Shown here one piece after another: positions 27,536 to 36,420 of a stretch of DNA of 64,000 nucleotides. This DNA comes from Salipiger mangrovisoli (GTDB taxonomy: Bacteria > Pseudomonadota > Alphaproteobacteria > Rhodobacterales > Rhodobacteraceae), in assembly GCF_015223355.1 (NCBI RefSeq), contig NZ_JADFFK010000028.1, positions 1-64,000 of the forward strand, given 5' to 3'. The notes under the pieces are model-generated. The model had not been told where the DNA came from. It ran no database searches and worked only from the letters and a program-made list of their open reading frames with translations. The stretch's first letter is position 1. The number at the start of each line of letters is the position of its first letter. The translations under genes were made by a program, and so were the position numbers.

Positions 27536-28480
27536 ATGCGCCCCCCCCCGCCCCCTTCGGGGCAGACCCGGATCACCATCCTGCTGGCCACGTGGAACGG
27601 TGCGACGCATCTGCAGGAACAGCTCGAGTCGTACTTGGCGCAGACCCATGACGCCTGGGATCTCTGGGCCAGCGACGACGGCTCGAGCGATGCCACGCTG
27701 GAGATTCTGGAAAGCTTCCGCGCCGCCGAAGCCCCGCGCCGCGAGGTGCGCATCGTCGCGGGGCCGCAGCGCGGCCATGCGGCGAACTTCCTGTCGCTGC
27801 TGTGCCATCCCGAGCTGCCCGCCGGGCCGGTGGCGCTGTCGGACCAGGATGACGTCTGGCTGCCCGGAAAGCTGACGCTGGCGCTCGGCGCGCTCAGACA
27901 GGCCGGGCCGGTCACGCTCTACGGCGCGCAGAGCTTCCACACCGACGGCGCGCTGCGCCGCATCGGCCGCTCGCGCATCCCCCGCGGCAGACCCTGCTTT
28001 CGCAACGCGCTGACGCAGAACGTGGTCAGCGGCCACAGCGCCGTGCTCAGCGCCGGGGCGCTGGAGCTGGTGCGCCGCGCCGGGGTGCCCGCGGGCATCC
28101 CCTACCATGACTGGTGGCTCTACCAGCTGGTCAGCGGCGCCGGCGGCGAGGTGGTGATCGACCGCGCGCGGGTGCTGGACTACCGCCAGCACCGGCAGAA
28201 CGCCATGGGCGCGCACCGCGGGCTGGCGCCGCGGCTGGCGCGGGCGAAGCAGGTGCTGGGCCGGACCTACGCCGGCTGGATCGCCGCCAACCTCGCGGCG
28301 CTCGACAAGGTGGGCGGGCTGCTCACCCCGGAGAACCGCGCGCTGGTCGCCGAACTCTGCGCCGCGCCGCCGCGCCCCGGCCTTGCCCGGCCGCTGGCCT
28401 TCCGCCGGCTGGGGCTGCACCGGCAAACCCGGCTGACCACCGCCAGCCTCTATCTCGCGGCAGCGCTGGGACGCGTTTGA
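27536..28480 (+). CDS. GT2 family glycosyltransferase (rhamnosyltransferase-like)
   Basis: 314 residues. The GT-A start TRITILLATWNGATHLQEQL and the DDGSSDAT nucleotide-binding loop are typical of family 2. ALSDQDDVWLPGKL contains the DxD-like acidic motif and resembles RfbF-type rhamnosyltransferases. A later HDWWLYQLVSGAGG block holds the presumed catalytic Asp. There is no membrane segment. With dTDP-rhamnose genes nearby, rhamnose transfer is a reasonable guess. It is divergent from the secreted propeller gene, with 185 bases between. Confidence 0.87.
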   Translation: MRPPPPPSGQTRITILLATWNGATHLQEQLESYLAQTHDAWDLWASDDGSSDATLEILESFRAAEAPRREVRIVAGPQRGHAANFLSLLCHPELPAGPVALSDQDDVWLPGKLTLALGALRQAGPVTLYGAQSFHTDGALRRIGRSRIPRGRPCFRNALTQNVVSGHSAVLSAGALELVRRAGVPAGIPYHDWWLYQLVSGAGGEVVIDRARVLDYRQHRQNAMGAHRGLAPRLARAKQVLGRTYAGWIAANLAALDKVGGLLTPENRALVAELCAAPPRPGLARPLAFRRLGLHRQTRLTTASLYLAAALGRV

Positions 28481-28532
28481 GCGGCGGAATAGTCTCTAGC
28501 AAAGGATTTTCTCAATAGTCATCAGCGACGCC

Positions 28533-29195
28533 TCAGCCGCGGCGCTTCATGTTGTCCTCATGATCGCGGATGCCCTGATTGACATCGTCGTAAAAGGTCA
28601 GATGACCGTCTTCCAGCACCACCACCGCGTCGCAAAGCTGGCGGATCTGCCCCATCGAATGGCTCACCACCACCGATCCGGCGTGGCGCATGCGTTGCTT
28701 GAAGAGCGCGTCGCTGCGCGCCTTGAAGGAAGCGTCGCCCACCGCGGTGATCTCGTCCACGAGGTAGGTGTCAAAGGCGATGCCCATCGAGGCACCGAAG
28801 GCGAGGCGCGACTTCATCCCCGAGGAATAAGTCTTCAGCGGCAGGTGGAAATGCACGCCGAGCCCGGCGAAATCCTCGACGAAGGCAATCAGTTCGTCGG
28901 TGTCGACGCCGTAGATTCTCCCGATAAAGCGGCAGTTCTGCGCGCCGCTGAGCTCGCTGTGGAAGGAGCCGGCAAAGCCCACCGGCCAGGAGATCGAGCC
29001 CGAGGAGCTGATCTTGCCCGAGGTCACCGGCTCGGTGCCGGCGATCATCTTCAGCAGCGTCGACTTGCCCGCGCCATTGCGTCCCAAGAGCCCCACCGAG
29101 CGACCGCTGGGGAAGGTCATGGAGACATTCTCCATGATGGTCTTGCGCTTGCCTTCCATGACGAAGGTCTTGCTGACGTTCTCGAAGCGGATCAT
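28533..29195 (-). CDS. kpsT: capsular polysaccharide export ATPase, KpsT-like
   Basis: 220 residues, an ABC ATPase of the polysaccharide/polyol-phosphate export family. Walker A is GLLGRNGAGKSTLLKMIAG. The signature region is YSSGMKSRLAFGASMG. Walker B is TYLVDEITAVGD, a wording characteristic of KpsT/CtrD/BexA. The short length without an extra C-terminal glycan-binding domain points to a capsule (group 2) exporter rather than a Wzt type. It follows kpsE with a 14-base gap and is presumably its operon partner. It works with KpsM at the inner membrane. Confidence 0.93.
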   Translation of the reverse strand: MIRFENVSKTFVMEGKRKTIMENVSMTFPSGRSVGLLGRNGAGKSTLLKMIAGTEPVTSGKISSSGSISWPVGFAGSFHSELSGAQNCRFIGRIYGVDTDELIAFVEDFAGLGVHFHLPLKTYSSGMKSRLAFGASMGIAFDTYLVDEITAVGDASFKARSDALFKQRMRHAGSVVVSHSMGQIRQLCDAVVVLEDGHLTFYDDVNQGIRDHEDNMKRRG

Positions 29196-29209
29196 CTCCC
29201 GGCGCGCCC

Positions 29210-30517
29210 TCAGCGGCGGTCCTTGACCGAATAGGCCACCAGCACCGCGGTCGACCAGAGCAGGAAGAGGAACAGCGTGACCACCATCAGCAGGGTGATG
29301 CGCTGCGGGTATTCCGCGGTCTCGGCGCTGGTCGGCTGCATGTAGGCGGCCAGGTAGCGGCTCTTGCGCTTGGCATCGGCGAGCGCGCTGTCATAGGCGG
29401 CGAGCGCCGAGAGATAGGCGCGTTCGGCGAACTCGCGGTCGACCGAGAGCCGCTCGTAATCGCCCACCAGGTCGGCGAAGACCTTGCCCCCCTGCCCCGT
29501 GCCCTCGAAGCCGAGCTTCTGGCGCTCGGCGGAGATGCGCGCGCGGATCACCTCGAGCCGGCGCTCGGCCTGGGCGACGCGCGGGTCGCTCTGCTGCGAG
29601 GTCTCGCGCAGCAGGTCGAGCTCGATGATCTGCTCGGCTTCCTGGGCCTGCAGGTTGCTCAGCAGCCCGGCCTGGCTCTGCAGGTCGATCTGCGGGTCGA
29701 TGATCTGGGTCTCGTTGCGGAAGCGGGTGACGGTCTCGCGTGCCTCCTTGAGCCGCTCCACCGCCTCATCCAACTCGTCGCGCGAATAGCTGATCGCATC
29801 GGCGCGGGCGACGGCGCTGAGCTCGTTGATCACGTCCGAGCTCTCGTCGAGCAGGGTCTGGGCGATCAGCGTCGCATCCTCGGGGCGGAAGGCGCGCACC
29901 TCGACCTCGATCAGCCCCGAGCTGTAGGAGATGCGCACCATCTTCTCCCAATAGGCCAGCAGTTGCTCGATCGGGGCGTCATCGGCCAGGCGGAAGACCG
30001 GATCCCAGTCGTCCGGGGTCCAGATCGCGTGCAGGTCGATCTTGCGGTCGATATCGGCGACCAGCTTCTGGCTCTGGATGAACTCGTAGAGGATGTCGGT
30101 GTCCGAGGAGCTCGAACTCGATAGATTCGACAGGCCGCCCAAAAGGTCTATCGCCGAGGCGGCATCCTCCTGGCGCACGGTGAAGCCGACCTTCGAGGCG
30201 TATTGATCCGCCGCCACCAGCCATAGATAGAGCGCGGTGAGAATGCCCGGCAGCACGACGCAGCCCAGAAAGCTCAGCAGGATCAGCTTGTGCCGGCGCC
30301 GCGGCTTCGCCGCGCCTGCGGGCGGGCGCGAGGTGGCTGCAGGCTGTCCCGCCGCCGGTTTCAGCCCCGGAGCCTTCTCGGGCGCGGGCACCACCGAGGG
30401 GCGCGGCACGGCTTTCTGCTCGGCGGGGCTGGACTTGGCTGAAGTCGGCTGTGCAGGAGCTTGTCCCCCCTGCTGCGGCTGCGGTTGCGCGGCCTTGTCC
30501 TTGGCGGGTTGTGTCAA
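29210..30517 (-). CDS. kpsE: capsule export inner-membrane/periplasmic adaptor, KpsE-like
   Basis: 435 residues. A Pro/Ala/Gln-rich cytoplasmic tail (about 70 residues) precedes a membrane helix around residues 78-100 (LILLSFLGCVVLPGILTALY). A periplasmic region with coiled coil follows (about 215-330). A second membrane helix lies near the C-terminus (ITLLMVVTLFLFLLWSTAV). This is the PCP-2b/KpsE-CtrB-RkpR layout. The protein links the ABC exporter to the outer-membrane channel and influences chain length. It is upstream of kpsT in the same operon and divergent from kpsM. No outer-membrane partner (KpsD/Wza) is visible. Confidence 0.9.
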   Translation of the reverse strand: MTQPAKDKAAQPQPQQGGQAPAQPTSAKSSPAEQKAVPRPSVVPAPEKAPGLKPAAGQPAATSRPPAGAAKPRRRHKLILLSFLGCVVLPGILTALYLWLVAADQYASKVGFTVRQEDAASAIDLLGGLSNLSSSSSSDTDILYEFIQSQKLVADIDRKIDLHAIWTPDDWDPVFRLADDAPIEQLLAYWEKMVRISYSSGLIEVEVRAFRPEDATLIAQTLLDESSDVINELSAVARADAISYSRDELDEAVERLKEARETVTRFRNETQIIDPQIDLQSQAGLLSNLQAQEAEQIIELDLLRETSQQSDPRVAQAERRLEVIRARISAERQKLGFEGTGQGGKVFADLVGDYERLSVDREFAERAYLSALAAYDSALADAKRKSRYLAAYMQPTSAETAEYPQRITLLMVVTLFLFLLWSTAVLVAYSVKDRR

Positions 30518-30603
30518 ACGAGCCCCATGGGAATGTCATTTACCTCATGGCGATGCTAATACACCTCCAACGCACAAGATACCAGTTTCCCAAAGGCCCC
30601 TGC
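30518..30603. promoter_or_regulatory. divergent promoter region kpsET / kpsM
   Basis: 86 bases between the divergent kpsE and kpsM starts. This short shared region should drive both halves of one exporter and so could co-regulate them. No clear operator palindrome was seen. Confidence 0.4.
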
Positions 30604-31431
30604 ATGAGCACCGAAGGTTTTGCACCGCCGCCCCAGATGCCCGCTCCGGAGACCGTCTCGGGTCGGCGCTCGTTTCCCGGCCCGCGCTCGGTCGCGGCGC
30701 TGATCCTGCGCGAGATGGCGACCAGCTACGGTCGCTCGCCGGGCGGCTACATCTGGGCCATCCTCGAGCCGATCGGCGGTATCGTGATGCTGTCGCTGGC
30801 CTTCTCGGCCTTCCTGCGCAGCCCGGCGCTGGGGGTGAACTTCCCGATGTTCTATGCCACCGGCATGCTGCCCTTTGTCATGTATACCGAGCTACAGGGA
30901 AAGATCGCCAGTTCGCTGAACTTTTCAAAGCCGCTGCTGGCCTATCCTACGGTGACCTTCCTCGATGCCATCGCCGGGCGCTTCATCCTCGGGGTGATGA
31001 CCAAGCTGTTGGTCAGCTACATCATCTTCGGCGGCATTATGTTGCTCTACGATACCCGGGTGACGCTGGATTTCCTGCACATCTTCCAATCCTTCGCTCT
31101 GGCAGCCTTGCTCGGGCTCGGGCTCGGTACGCTGACCTGTTATGTCTTCACGCGCTTTCCGATGGCGCAACAGGCCTGGGGTATCGTGACCAGGCCACTG
31201 TTCCTGGTCTCTGGCATCTTCTACCTCTTTGAGACCATTCCCCATCTCTACCAAGGCTACCTGTGGTACAACCCGCTGGTGCATGTCATCGGCATCATGC
31301 GCAAGGGGTTCTACCCAACTTATGACGCCAATTACGCCTCACCTGTCTACGTGCTCAGCATCGCCCTGATCAGCCTGACCCTCGGGCTACTGCTGCTCTG
31401 GCGCTACCACGCCGAGATCCTGAACCGCTAG
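30604..31431 (+). CDS. kpsM: capsular polysaccharide ABC transporter permease, KpsM-like
   Basis: Start ATG at 30604 with AAAGG about 7 bases upstream. The frame opens earlier, but that part overlaps the divergent kpsE. The 275-residue ABC-2-type permease has about six membrane segments. Its start after the tail (LILREMATSYGRSPGGYIWAI) and its LEPIGGIVMLSLAFSAFL stretch are typical of KpsM/CtrC proteins. It forms the membrane pore through which the lipid-linked polysaccharide is moved by KpsT. It is unusual in being transcribed away from kpsT and kpsE. Confidence 0.9.
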   Translation: MSTEGFAPPPQMPAPETVSGRRSFPGPRSVAALILREMATSYGRSPGGYIWAILEPIGGIVMLSLAFSAFLRSPALGVNFPMFYATGMLPFVMYTELQGKIASSLNFSKPLLAYPTVTFLDAIAGRFILGVMTKLLVSYIIFGGIMLLYDTRVTLDFLHIFQSFALAALLGLGLGTLTCYVFTRFPMAQQAWGIVTRPLFLVSGIFYLFETIPHLYQGYLWYNPLVHVIGIMRKGFYPTYDANYASPVYVLSIALISLTLGLLLLWRYHAEILNR

Positions 31432-31736
31432 GTGTGGTTCCTCATAAGGTTGTTCATCGCCAAGAGCGGAGGTAGCGCCCTGAGCGCCCTGAGGTGTTGA
31501 ATGGTCAAGCCAGCGCGGCAGGTCGGCGTTGCGCACCGTGCGGACGGACACGCCAAAGGCCTGTACCTCCTCGGCAGCGCCTTGACCGCGGCTACACGAG
31601 CCACGACCTGTTCTCGACCATAGACGGTGAGGCGGGCATCCTGATACGGGTTGTTCATCCTTACGTGTTACGGGCTGGAGTGTGACGATTTCAGCCTAAC
31701 CCCGCAACGGGCGAACAACCTTTCGATACTTCATAG
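31432..31736. other. 305-bp spacer with IS debris
   Basis: Between kpsM and the Stf0-like gene. Besides the transposase fragment listed next, nothing convincing is present. It marks a junction between the capsule export block and the partition/sulfotransferase block. Confidence 0.5.
31500..31658 (-). pseudogene. N-terminal fragment of an IS481-type transposase (frameshifted)
   Basis: On the minus strand from 31658 the frame reads MNNPYQDARLTVYGREQVVARV, then shifts. A neighbouring frame continues VQAFGVSVRTVR. Together these resemble the helix-turn-helix start of IS481-family transposases (NARLTxxGRxxLVxxV ... AxxFGVSxRTVxKW). The catalytic core is absent. A relic only. Confidence 0.7.
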
Positions 31737-32561
31737 CTAGGCGCTGCCGCAGACCCCGCGGAACTGCTCGAGGAAGCGAGTCTCGAAGGCGGCGTTGCGC
31801 GCATCACGCTGCTTCTTCAACTTCGGCGGACCCGGTTGCCAATCCGGCTGCGCCAACCCGGCCCGCCGCAGCATCCGACCGACCGCCTCGGGGCTGCGCG
31901 TCTCGATCTCGTAGCTGATCTGGAACCGCAAAAAACCATGCGTGCGGCAGATCAAGTCGATCAGCAGGTTCGCTTTCTGGAAGCTCTCGATCGCGCTCAG
32001 GATCTTGTCGAACTCGAAGTCTGGTTCAACCTCGGACTTGTCCTGCAGGCTGGTCCATCGCCCGGTCTGCAGCGCGATGGAATAAGACACTGCCTGCGCC
32101 AGTAGATCGTTGCGATGGGTGTGCAGCACCGTCACCGCGGGAAACATCGCCGGCACGTTGAGCCGCACCAGCATCGCCAGCTGGTCCCAGGACGCCTTGA
32201 GCATCAGACTCTGCCCCGGCTTGCACTGGGTCTTCTGGAGATGGCGCAGGTAGTCGGGAAAGCACTTGAACCCATGCTCCTCCTGCTTGGCCTCAAGCAC
32301 ATCGTGATTGAGGTATTCACCGCCGCCATTCGCCCGGCCCGCCTGACGGACGTAATCCACCAGCAGGTTCGAGCCCGAGCGGTTGGTAAAACCGACGATC
32401 ACCAGAGGTTTGTCAAACACCGGCCCGATTCCGCGATAAGCCGCCTCGTCGCCATAGATCTCACGCAGCCGGCGCTCGTGCCCGCCTGGGCGCGACAGGA
32501 GCTCCAGGGGGGTGGCCGGTACGTTGATCTTGCTGATCCGCTTTTTCAGGAAGCTCTTCAC
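31737..32561 (-). CDS. Stf0-like sulfotransferase
   Basis: A GTG start at 32561 is preferred. It overlaps the upstream stop as GTGA and has AAGGGG eight bases before it, implying translational coupling; an ATG at 32585 is an alternative. The product is 274 residues. LVIVGFTNRSGSNLLVDYVR fits the P-loop of Stf0/trehalose-sulfotransferase-like proteins. TVLHTHRNDLLAQAVSYSIA fits the 3'-phosphate motif (Arg-Asn, Ser), followed by ALQTGRW. Both halves of a PAPS site therefore seem present, making this one of the better-supported sulfotransferases here. The acceptor is unknown, plausibly the glycan made by the coupled glycosyltransferase. Confidence 0.82.
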   Translation of the reverse strand: MKSFLKKRISKINVPATPLELLSRPGGHERRLREIYGDEAAYRGIGPVFDKPLVIVGFTNRSGSNLLVDYVRQAGRANGGGEYLNHDVLEAKQEEHGFKCFPDYLRHLQKTQCKPGQSLMLKASWDQLAMLVRLNVPAMFPAVTVLHTHRNDLLAQAVSYSIALQTGRWTSLQDKSEVEPDFEFDKILSAIESFQKANLLIDLICRTHGFLRFQISYEIETRSPEAVGRMLRRAGLAQPDWQPGPPKLKKQRDARNAAFETRFLEQFRGVCGSA

Positions 32562-35095
32562 GACGTGATCCCCTTGCTGCTCCATTCCGATCCGCGCGCC
32601 TCCCCCCGACGCTGCAGCGCCGCCAGCAGATCGGCGGGATCCATACGCGGCCCCTGCGGCACCCGCAAGAGCGCGCCGGGCGCGCCCTGCGCCAGCGCCC
32701 GCGCCACCGCCTCCCCCTGGGCGCCGAGATCGAAGCTCACCACCGGCAGGCCGGTGGCCAGCATCTCATGGGTGGTGAAGGAAAAGGTCTCGGGCCAGAT
32801 CGAGGGCATGAACCAGCTCGAGATGCCGTAGCGCGCCACCAGACCCGGCAGGTCGCGCAGCTCGTAGCTGCCATGCACGAGGCTCGGGGAGGCGAGTTTG
32901 TAGCTTGGGTCGATGTGGCCCAGCACCACCAGCCGGGCGGCGCCCGAGCGGGCCAGCTCGCGGCTCAGCCCCTGCAGCAGCGCCGCGCCCTTCTGCACGC
33001 CGATATTGCCCAGCACCCCGATCACCGGCACGCCGCCCTCGCCCCGACCCGGCGCGATGCGGGGCGGCGTGGCGGGCAACTGGTGCGGGCGCACCTCGAT
33101 GCGGGGGGCGGCCTGCGGGTAGGCCTGCGCCACGATATCGCGGCTGGAGCCGGAGAACACCACCACGCGCTCGGCGGCATCCATCACCCGGCCCCAGGCC
33201 GCCTGCCAGTCGCGCAGCGAGGCCATGACGCCGCCGGGGCGTTCGTAGACATGCGCCGGATCCTCCTCCAGCGCGCCGCCCGCCACCGGCACGCCGCGGT
33301 AGACGCCATCGGCGCCGAGCAGCGTGTAGGAGGGGCTGACGGGGAAGAAATCATGCATCAGGATCTCGACCGGATGCGCGCCCTGCCCGTCCGTCCGCGC
33401 CGCCAGCGCCAGCAGACGCTCCGGCAATTCCGAGGCATCGCGCTCATGCACGCCGCAGGAATAGACGATGCGCCGCTCGGGCAGCAGCGCCACCAGCTTT
33501 TCGACCAGATCCCAATCGTTGGTCAGCCCCTGGGTCAGGCCGGTGGGGCCATAAAGCTCGAGCTTCCAGCGATGCCCCTGCCCGACCCGCAGCACCAGCG
33601 CCGACTGGCCCGCCCTGGTCTCGGCGGCGATCCGGTCCTGCAGGTAGCTTTCCGCGCCGCCCCCCAGGGCATGGGCGAGATAGACCGGCACCGCGCCCTG
33701 CTGCCGCCGCGCCGCCAGCACCAACCCCAGCGCCAAGCGCGGCGTGTTGAGCGGGTCGCGGCGGATGAACTCCTGCACCTCGGCGTCATAGCCCGGATAG
33801 CGTCCCGAAAGCACCCGCAGGTTGCGCTCGAGCAGGCGCTGCTTGTCGGCACTGCCGAAGGATTGCCCACCGCGGTGTTCGACAAAGAGGTTCGGTGCGC
33901 AGAGGTGCCGACCGCCCATCGCCACCGCCTTGCGGCACCAGTCATTCTCTTCGCCATAGCCGCGGCCGAAAATCGGGTCGAACTGCGGGATGCGGGCGAG
34001 AAACGCGGGGGCCAGCGCCATGCAGAAGCCGACGCCGGTGGGCGCCTCGGCCAGCCCGGCCTTTGGATCGAAGCCCGCCGCCACCGCGTCGAGCGCGTCG
34101 ACATCGCCGGGAGCCAGATCGCCCCGCTGGCAGATCACCGGCACGGTGAAGATCTCGGCGTCGTTGGACATCGGCGTCACCGAGGCGACCTCGGGATCGG
34201 CGAGCGGCGCCAACAGCCGCGGCAGCCAGCCCGGCGGCACCATGGCGTCGGAATTGACCAGCACCACCGGGTCCTCGGGCCAGCGCTTCAGCACCTCGGC
34301 AAAACCGCGGTTGACGGTGCCGATGAAGCCCAGGTTCTCATTGTTCTCCAGCAGGGTGACCTGCGGCCGCGCGGCAGCCCAGTCGCGCAGGAAGGGACGG
34401 ACCTGCGGGTCGGGCGAGGCGTCGTCGATCAGCAGCAGCCGCCAGGCGCTGCCGGAGTGCCGGGCGATGCGCTCCAGCGCCTCGGGCAGCAGATGGAAGG
34501 CGTTGTAGACCGGCAGGATCAGCGTCGCGGCACGCTCGGGCGCGGCGGCCGGGGGCGTCTCGGGCAGCAGCGCAGGCAGCATCTCTGCCGCATCCGAGCG
34601 CGGCACCAGCCCCAGCCGCTCCTTCACCACCTCGCGCGCGCCCAGATCGCCCTGACGCTTCCAGCGGTGGATGACCGGGGCCAGCTGCGCCAGCGTGGTG
34701 ACAAAGCGCAGCGCCATCGGCGCCCGCGCGCGCAGAAGCGCCTCGCGCGAGAAGCCGGGCAGAGTCTGGCGCAGCGGCTCCTGCCCCTCGCCGCGCTCGG
34801 CGACCAGCGTGATCGGACCGGTCTCGCAGGGGATATCGAGCGCAAATCCGCGCCGCGCGCTGCCCGCCTGCACCAGATCGGGCACCACCCAGGCGCGGGT
34901 GCTGTTCACCGCGAGGCCGATGCGCGCCGCCTCGGCCCAGCCTTCCACGTGGATGCGGTGGCGGCGCAGGGCGATGCGGGTGATCTCACCGTAAGACGCG
35001 CCGGTCTCGTCGCGCAGCTTCGCGCCTGGACGATCCAGCTCGATGTTCATCTCCGCGTAGCGCAGGAAGATGCGATAAACCCGGGCGAGCAGCAA
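32558..35095 (-). CDS. GT2-GT4 fusion glycosyltransferase
   Basis: 845 residues from TTG at 35095, backed by AAGGAG seven bases upstream. Residues about 30-120 are a small beta-sandwich-like domain. Residues about 190-460 are GT2 (ATLILPVYNAFHLLPEALER, LLIDDASPDP, VLVNSDAMVPPGWL, GEENDWCRKA). Residues about 475-830 are GT-B/GT4 (PVIGVLGNIGVQKGAALLQG, SSWFMPSIWPETFSFTTHEM, ATGLPVVSFDLGAQGE). Two enzymes in one chain suggest sequential addition of two sugars. Its stop overlaps the start of the Stf0-like gene, so glycosylation and sulfation may be coupled on the same acceptor. Confidence 0.87.
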   Translation of the reverse strand: MLLARVYRIFLRYAEMNIELDRPGAKLRDETGASYGEITRIALRRHRIHVEGWAEAARIGLAVNSTRAWVVPDLVQAGSARRGFALDIPCETGPITLVAERGEGQEPLRQTLPGFSREALLRARAPMALRFVTTLAQLAPVIHRWKRQGDLGAREVVKERLGLVPRSDAAEMLPALLPETPPAAAPERAATLILPVYNAFHLLPEALERIARHSGSAWRLLLIDDASPDPQVRPFLRDWAAARPQVTLLENNENLGFIGTVNRGFAEVLKRWPEDPVVLVNSDAMVPPGWLPRLLAPLADPEVASVTPMSNDAEIFTVPVICQRGDLAPGDVDALDAVAAGFDPKAGLAEAPTGVGFCMALAPAFLARIPQFDPIFGRGYGEENDWCRKAVAMGGRHLCAPNLFVEHRGGQSFGSADKQRLLERNLRVLSGRYPGYDAEVQEFIRRDPLNTPRLALGLVLAARRQQGAVPVYLAHALGGGAESYLQDRIAAETRAGQSALVLRVGQGHRWKLELYGPTGLTQGLTNDWDLVEKLVALLPERRIVYSCGVHERDASELPERLLALAARTDGQGAHPVEILMHDFFPVSPSYTLLGADGVYRGVPVAGGALEEDPAHVYERPGGVMASLRDWQAAWGRVMDAAERVVVFSGSSRDIVAQAYPQAAPRIEVRPHQLPATPPRIAPGRGEGGVPVIGVLGNIGVQKGAALLQGLSRELARSGAARLVVLGHIDPSYKLASPSLVHGSYELRDLPGLVARYGISSWFMPSIWPETFSFTTHEMLATGLPVVSFDLGAQGEAVARALAQGAPGALLRVPQGPRMDPADLLAALQRRGEARGSEWSSKGITS

Positions 35096-35206
35096 AAATC
35101 GTCTCCTTGAAACCGTTGGTAGGGCTTAGGCGGCGGAACGCCTCGGCGCAAGCATGCGGGGCCGCGCTGCCTGCGTCCGATCCTCGCGCGCCAAAGCACC
35201 GCCGCC

Positions 35207-35239
35207 TGCGAAAATGTTTCGCAGCGAAACATTTTCGCA
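35207..35239. other. parS-like palindrome, copy 1 (extended)
   Basis: A perfect 33-base palindrome: TGCGAAAATGTTTCGC, a central A, then the exact reverse complement. Its core TGTTTCGCWGCGAAACA recurs at two other places around the rep/par genes. It lies 21 bases downstream of parB. The half-site TGTTTC/GAAACA equals that of the chromosomal ParB site, so it is probably a centromere. It could also act as a terminator for parB. Confidence 0.8.
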
Positions 35240-35259
35240 AAGCATGCCGAGCATGGACC

Positions 35260-36315
35260 TCACCCCCCCATCCGCGCCGCCAGCCAGGCGGCCAGATCGG
35301 CGCCCAGATCGGCATCGGCCGCGGGCCCGTCTAGTTCGAGCCGCGCGCCGCGGCGGCGCAGCGTCAGACCCGGCCAGCGGGCCAGGATCTCGGCGGGGGA
35401 TTTCGGCTCTGACACCGGGGTTTGAGCCTCTTTCTCCGGGGCAGGGGCGGCGCTCATGCAGCGCGTCAGCAGGGCGCGTTCGGCCCCGGCATCGGCGGGC
35501 GGCGCGGCCTTCAGCGCCTGCGCGATCTCCTGCGCCAGGCGCGGGCGCTCGCGCAGCTGCTGCGCCAGGTCGAGCCCGGCGCGCTCGCTCAGCGCCTCGG
35601 GGAAGCGCAGCGCCCGGTCGAGGCTCTTCACGATGCCGATGAACGAGCCGATCTTCGAGCGCCGCGCCCGCGGCACGGCGGCAAAGAGCACCGCCAGCGC
35701 CTCCTTCTCGGAGGCGAAGACGCCGCGCTCGGCGGCCTTCACCACGATGCGGGCGCGCTCGTAATGGCTGAGGTTGGCGCGGATCTCGTTCTCCTCGATC
35801 ATCGCCACATAGGCGGCATGGCCGTCCTCGGGGCGGCGCAGCAGCGCCTGCACCGTGCCGAAGCGCGGCTCGCCGGTCTCGGCGTGCAGCGCCGCCAGCG
35901 CCCGGCAGCGGCGCCAGCCCGAGAGCAGCCCGTAGGCGGCGCGGCCGGGCAGGGACACCACCTCGATCGGGGTCTGCTGGCCGCGCGCCCGCAGGCTCTC
36001 GCGCAGGGCTTCTGCCTCTTCGGGGTCCTCGGCCAGGCGGTCGCGCACCAGGTGGTTCATCTCGATCTGCCCGAGCGGCAGCTCCAGCACCAGCTTGCCC
36101 TCGCGCCGGGCGCTCTCCCAGCGCTCCGAGAGCTCCTCGAGCGCGGCGCTGGCGGCGGCCCCGGCGGCGACATCGGCGATCGGCGCGGCCCGCCGCGGCG
36201 GCGCCGAGAACATCGACTTGGTCTCGGGCGCCGCGGCGGTCTCGCCGCCCGTCTCGCCCGTTCCGCCAAGACCGCCCTCGGGTCCGAGCGGGCTCAGTCT
36301 CTTGCGCTTGGCCAT
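35260..36315 (-). CDS. parB: plasmid partition protein ParB
   Basis: 351 residues. A Gly/Pro-rich start is followed by the ParB/RepB N-terminal domain (residues about 75-190) with the CTP-binding-type blocks LPLGQIEMNHLVRDR, RARGQQTPIEV and YGLLSGWRRCRAL. ENEIRANLSHYERARIVVKA leads into a helix-turn-helix (EKEALAVLFAAVPRARRSKI). It binds parS and works with ParA to segregate the plasmid. Its gene follows parA on the same strand with 105 bases between, and that gap contains the second parS-like palindrome. Confidence 0.92.
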   Translation of the reverse strand: MAKRKRLSPLGPEGGLGGTGETGGETAAAPETKSMFSAPPRRAAPIADVAAGAAASAALEELSERWESARREGKLVLELPLGQIEMNHLVRDRLAEDPEEAEALRESLRARGQQTPIEVVSLPGRAAYGLLSGWRRCRALAALHAETGEPRFGTVQALLRRPEDGHAAYVAMIEENEIRANLSHYERARIVVKAAERGVFASEKEALAVLFAAVPRARRSKIGSFIGIVKSLDRALRFPEALSERAGLDLAQQLRERPRLAQEIAQALKAAPPADAGAERALLTRCMSAAPAPEKEAQTPVSEPKSPAEILARWPGLTLRRRGARLELDGPAADADLGADLAAWLAARMGG

Positions 36316-36398
36316 CCGTCTGCTCCTGTCAGGAAAGGGTCCGGCACAGAGCCGACCCGAACATGGTTAAGACGGGGTGACCCCGCCGCGCGGAAAAA

Positions 36399-36415
36399 TG
36401 TTTCGCTGCGAAACA
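36399..36415. other. parS-like palindrome, copy 2
   Basis: TGTTTCGCTGCGAAACA, between the parA stop (36421) and the parB start (36315). Matches copies 1 and 3 except for the central base. Confidence 0.8.
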
Positions 36416-36420
36416 GAGTC

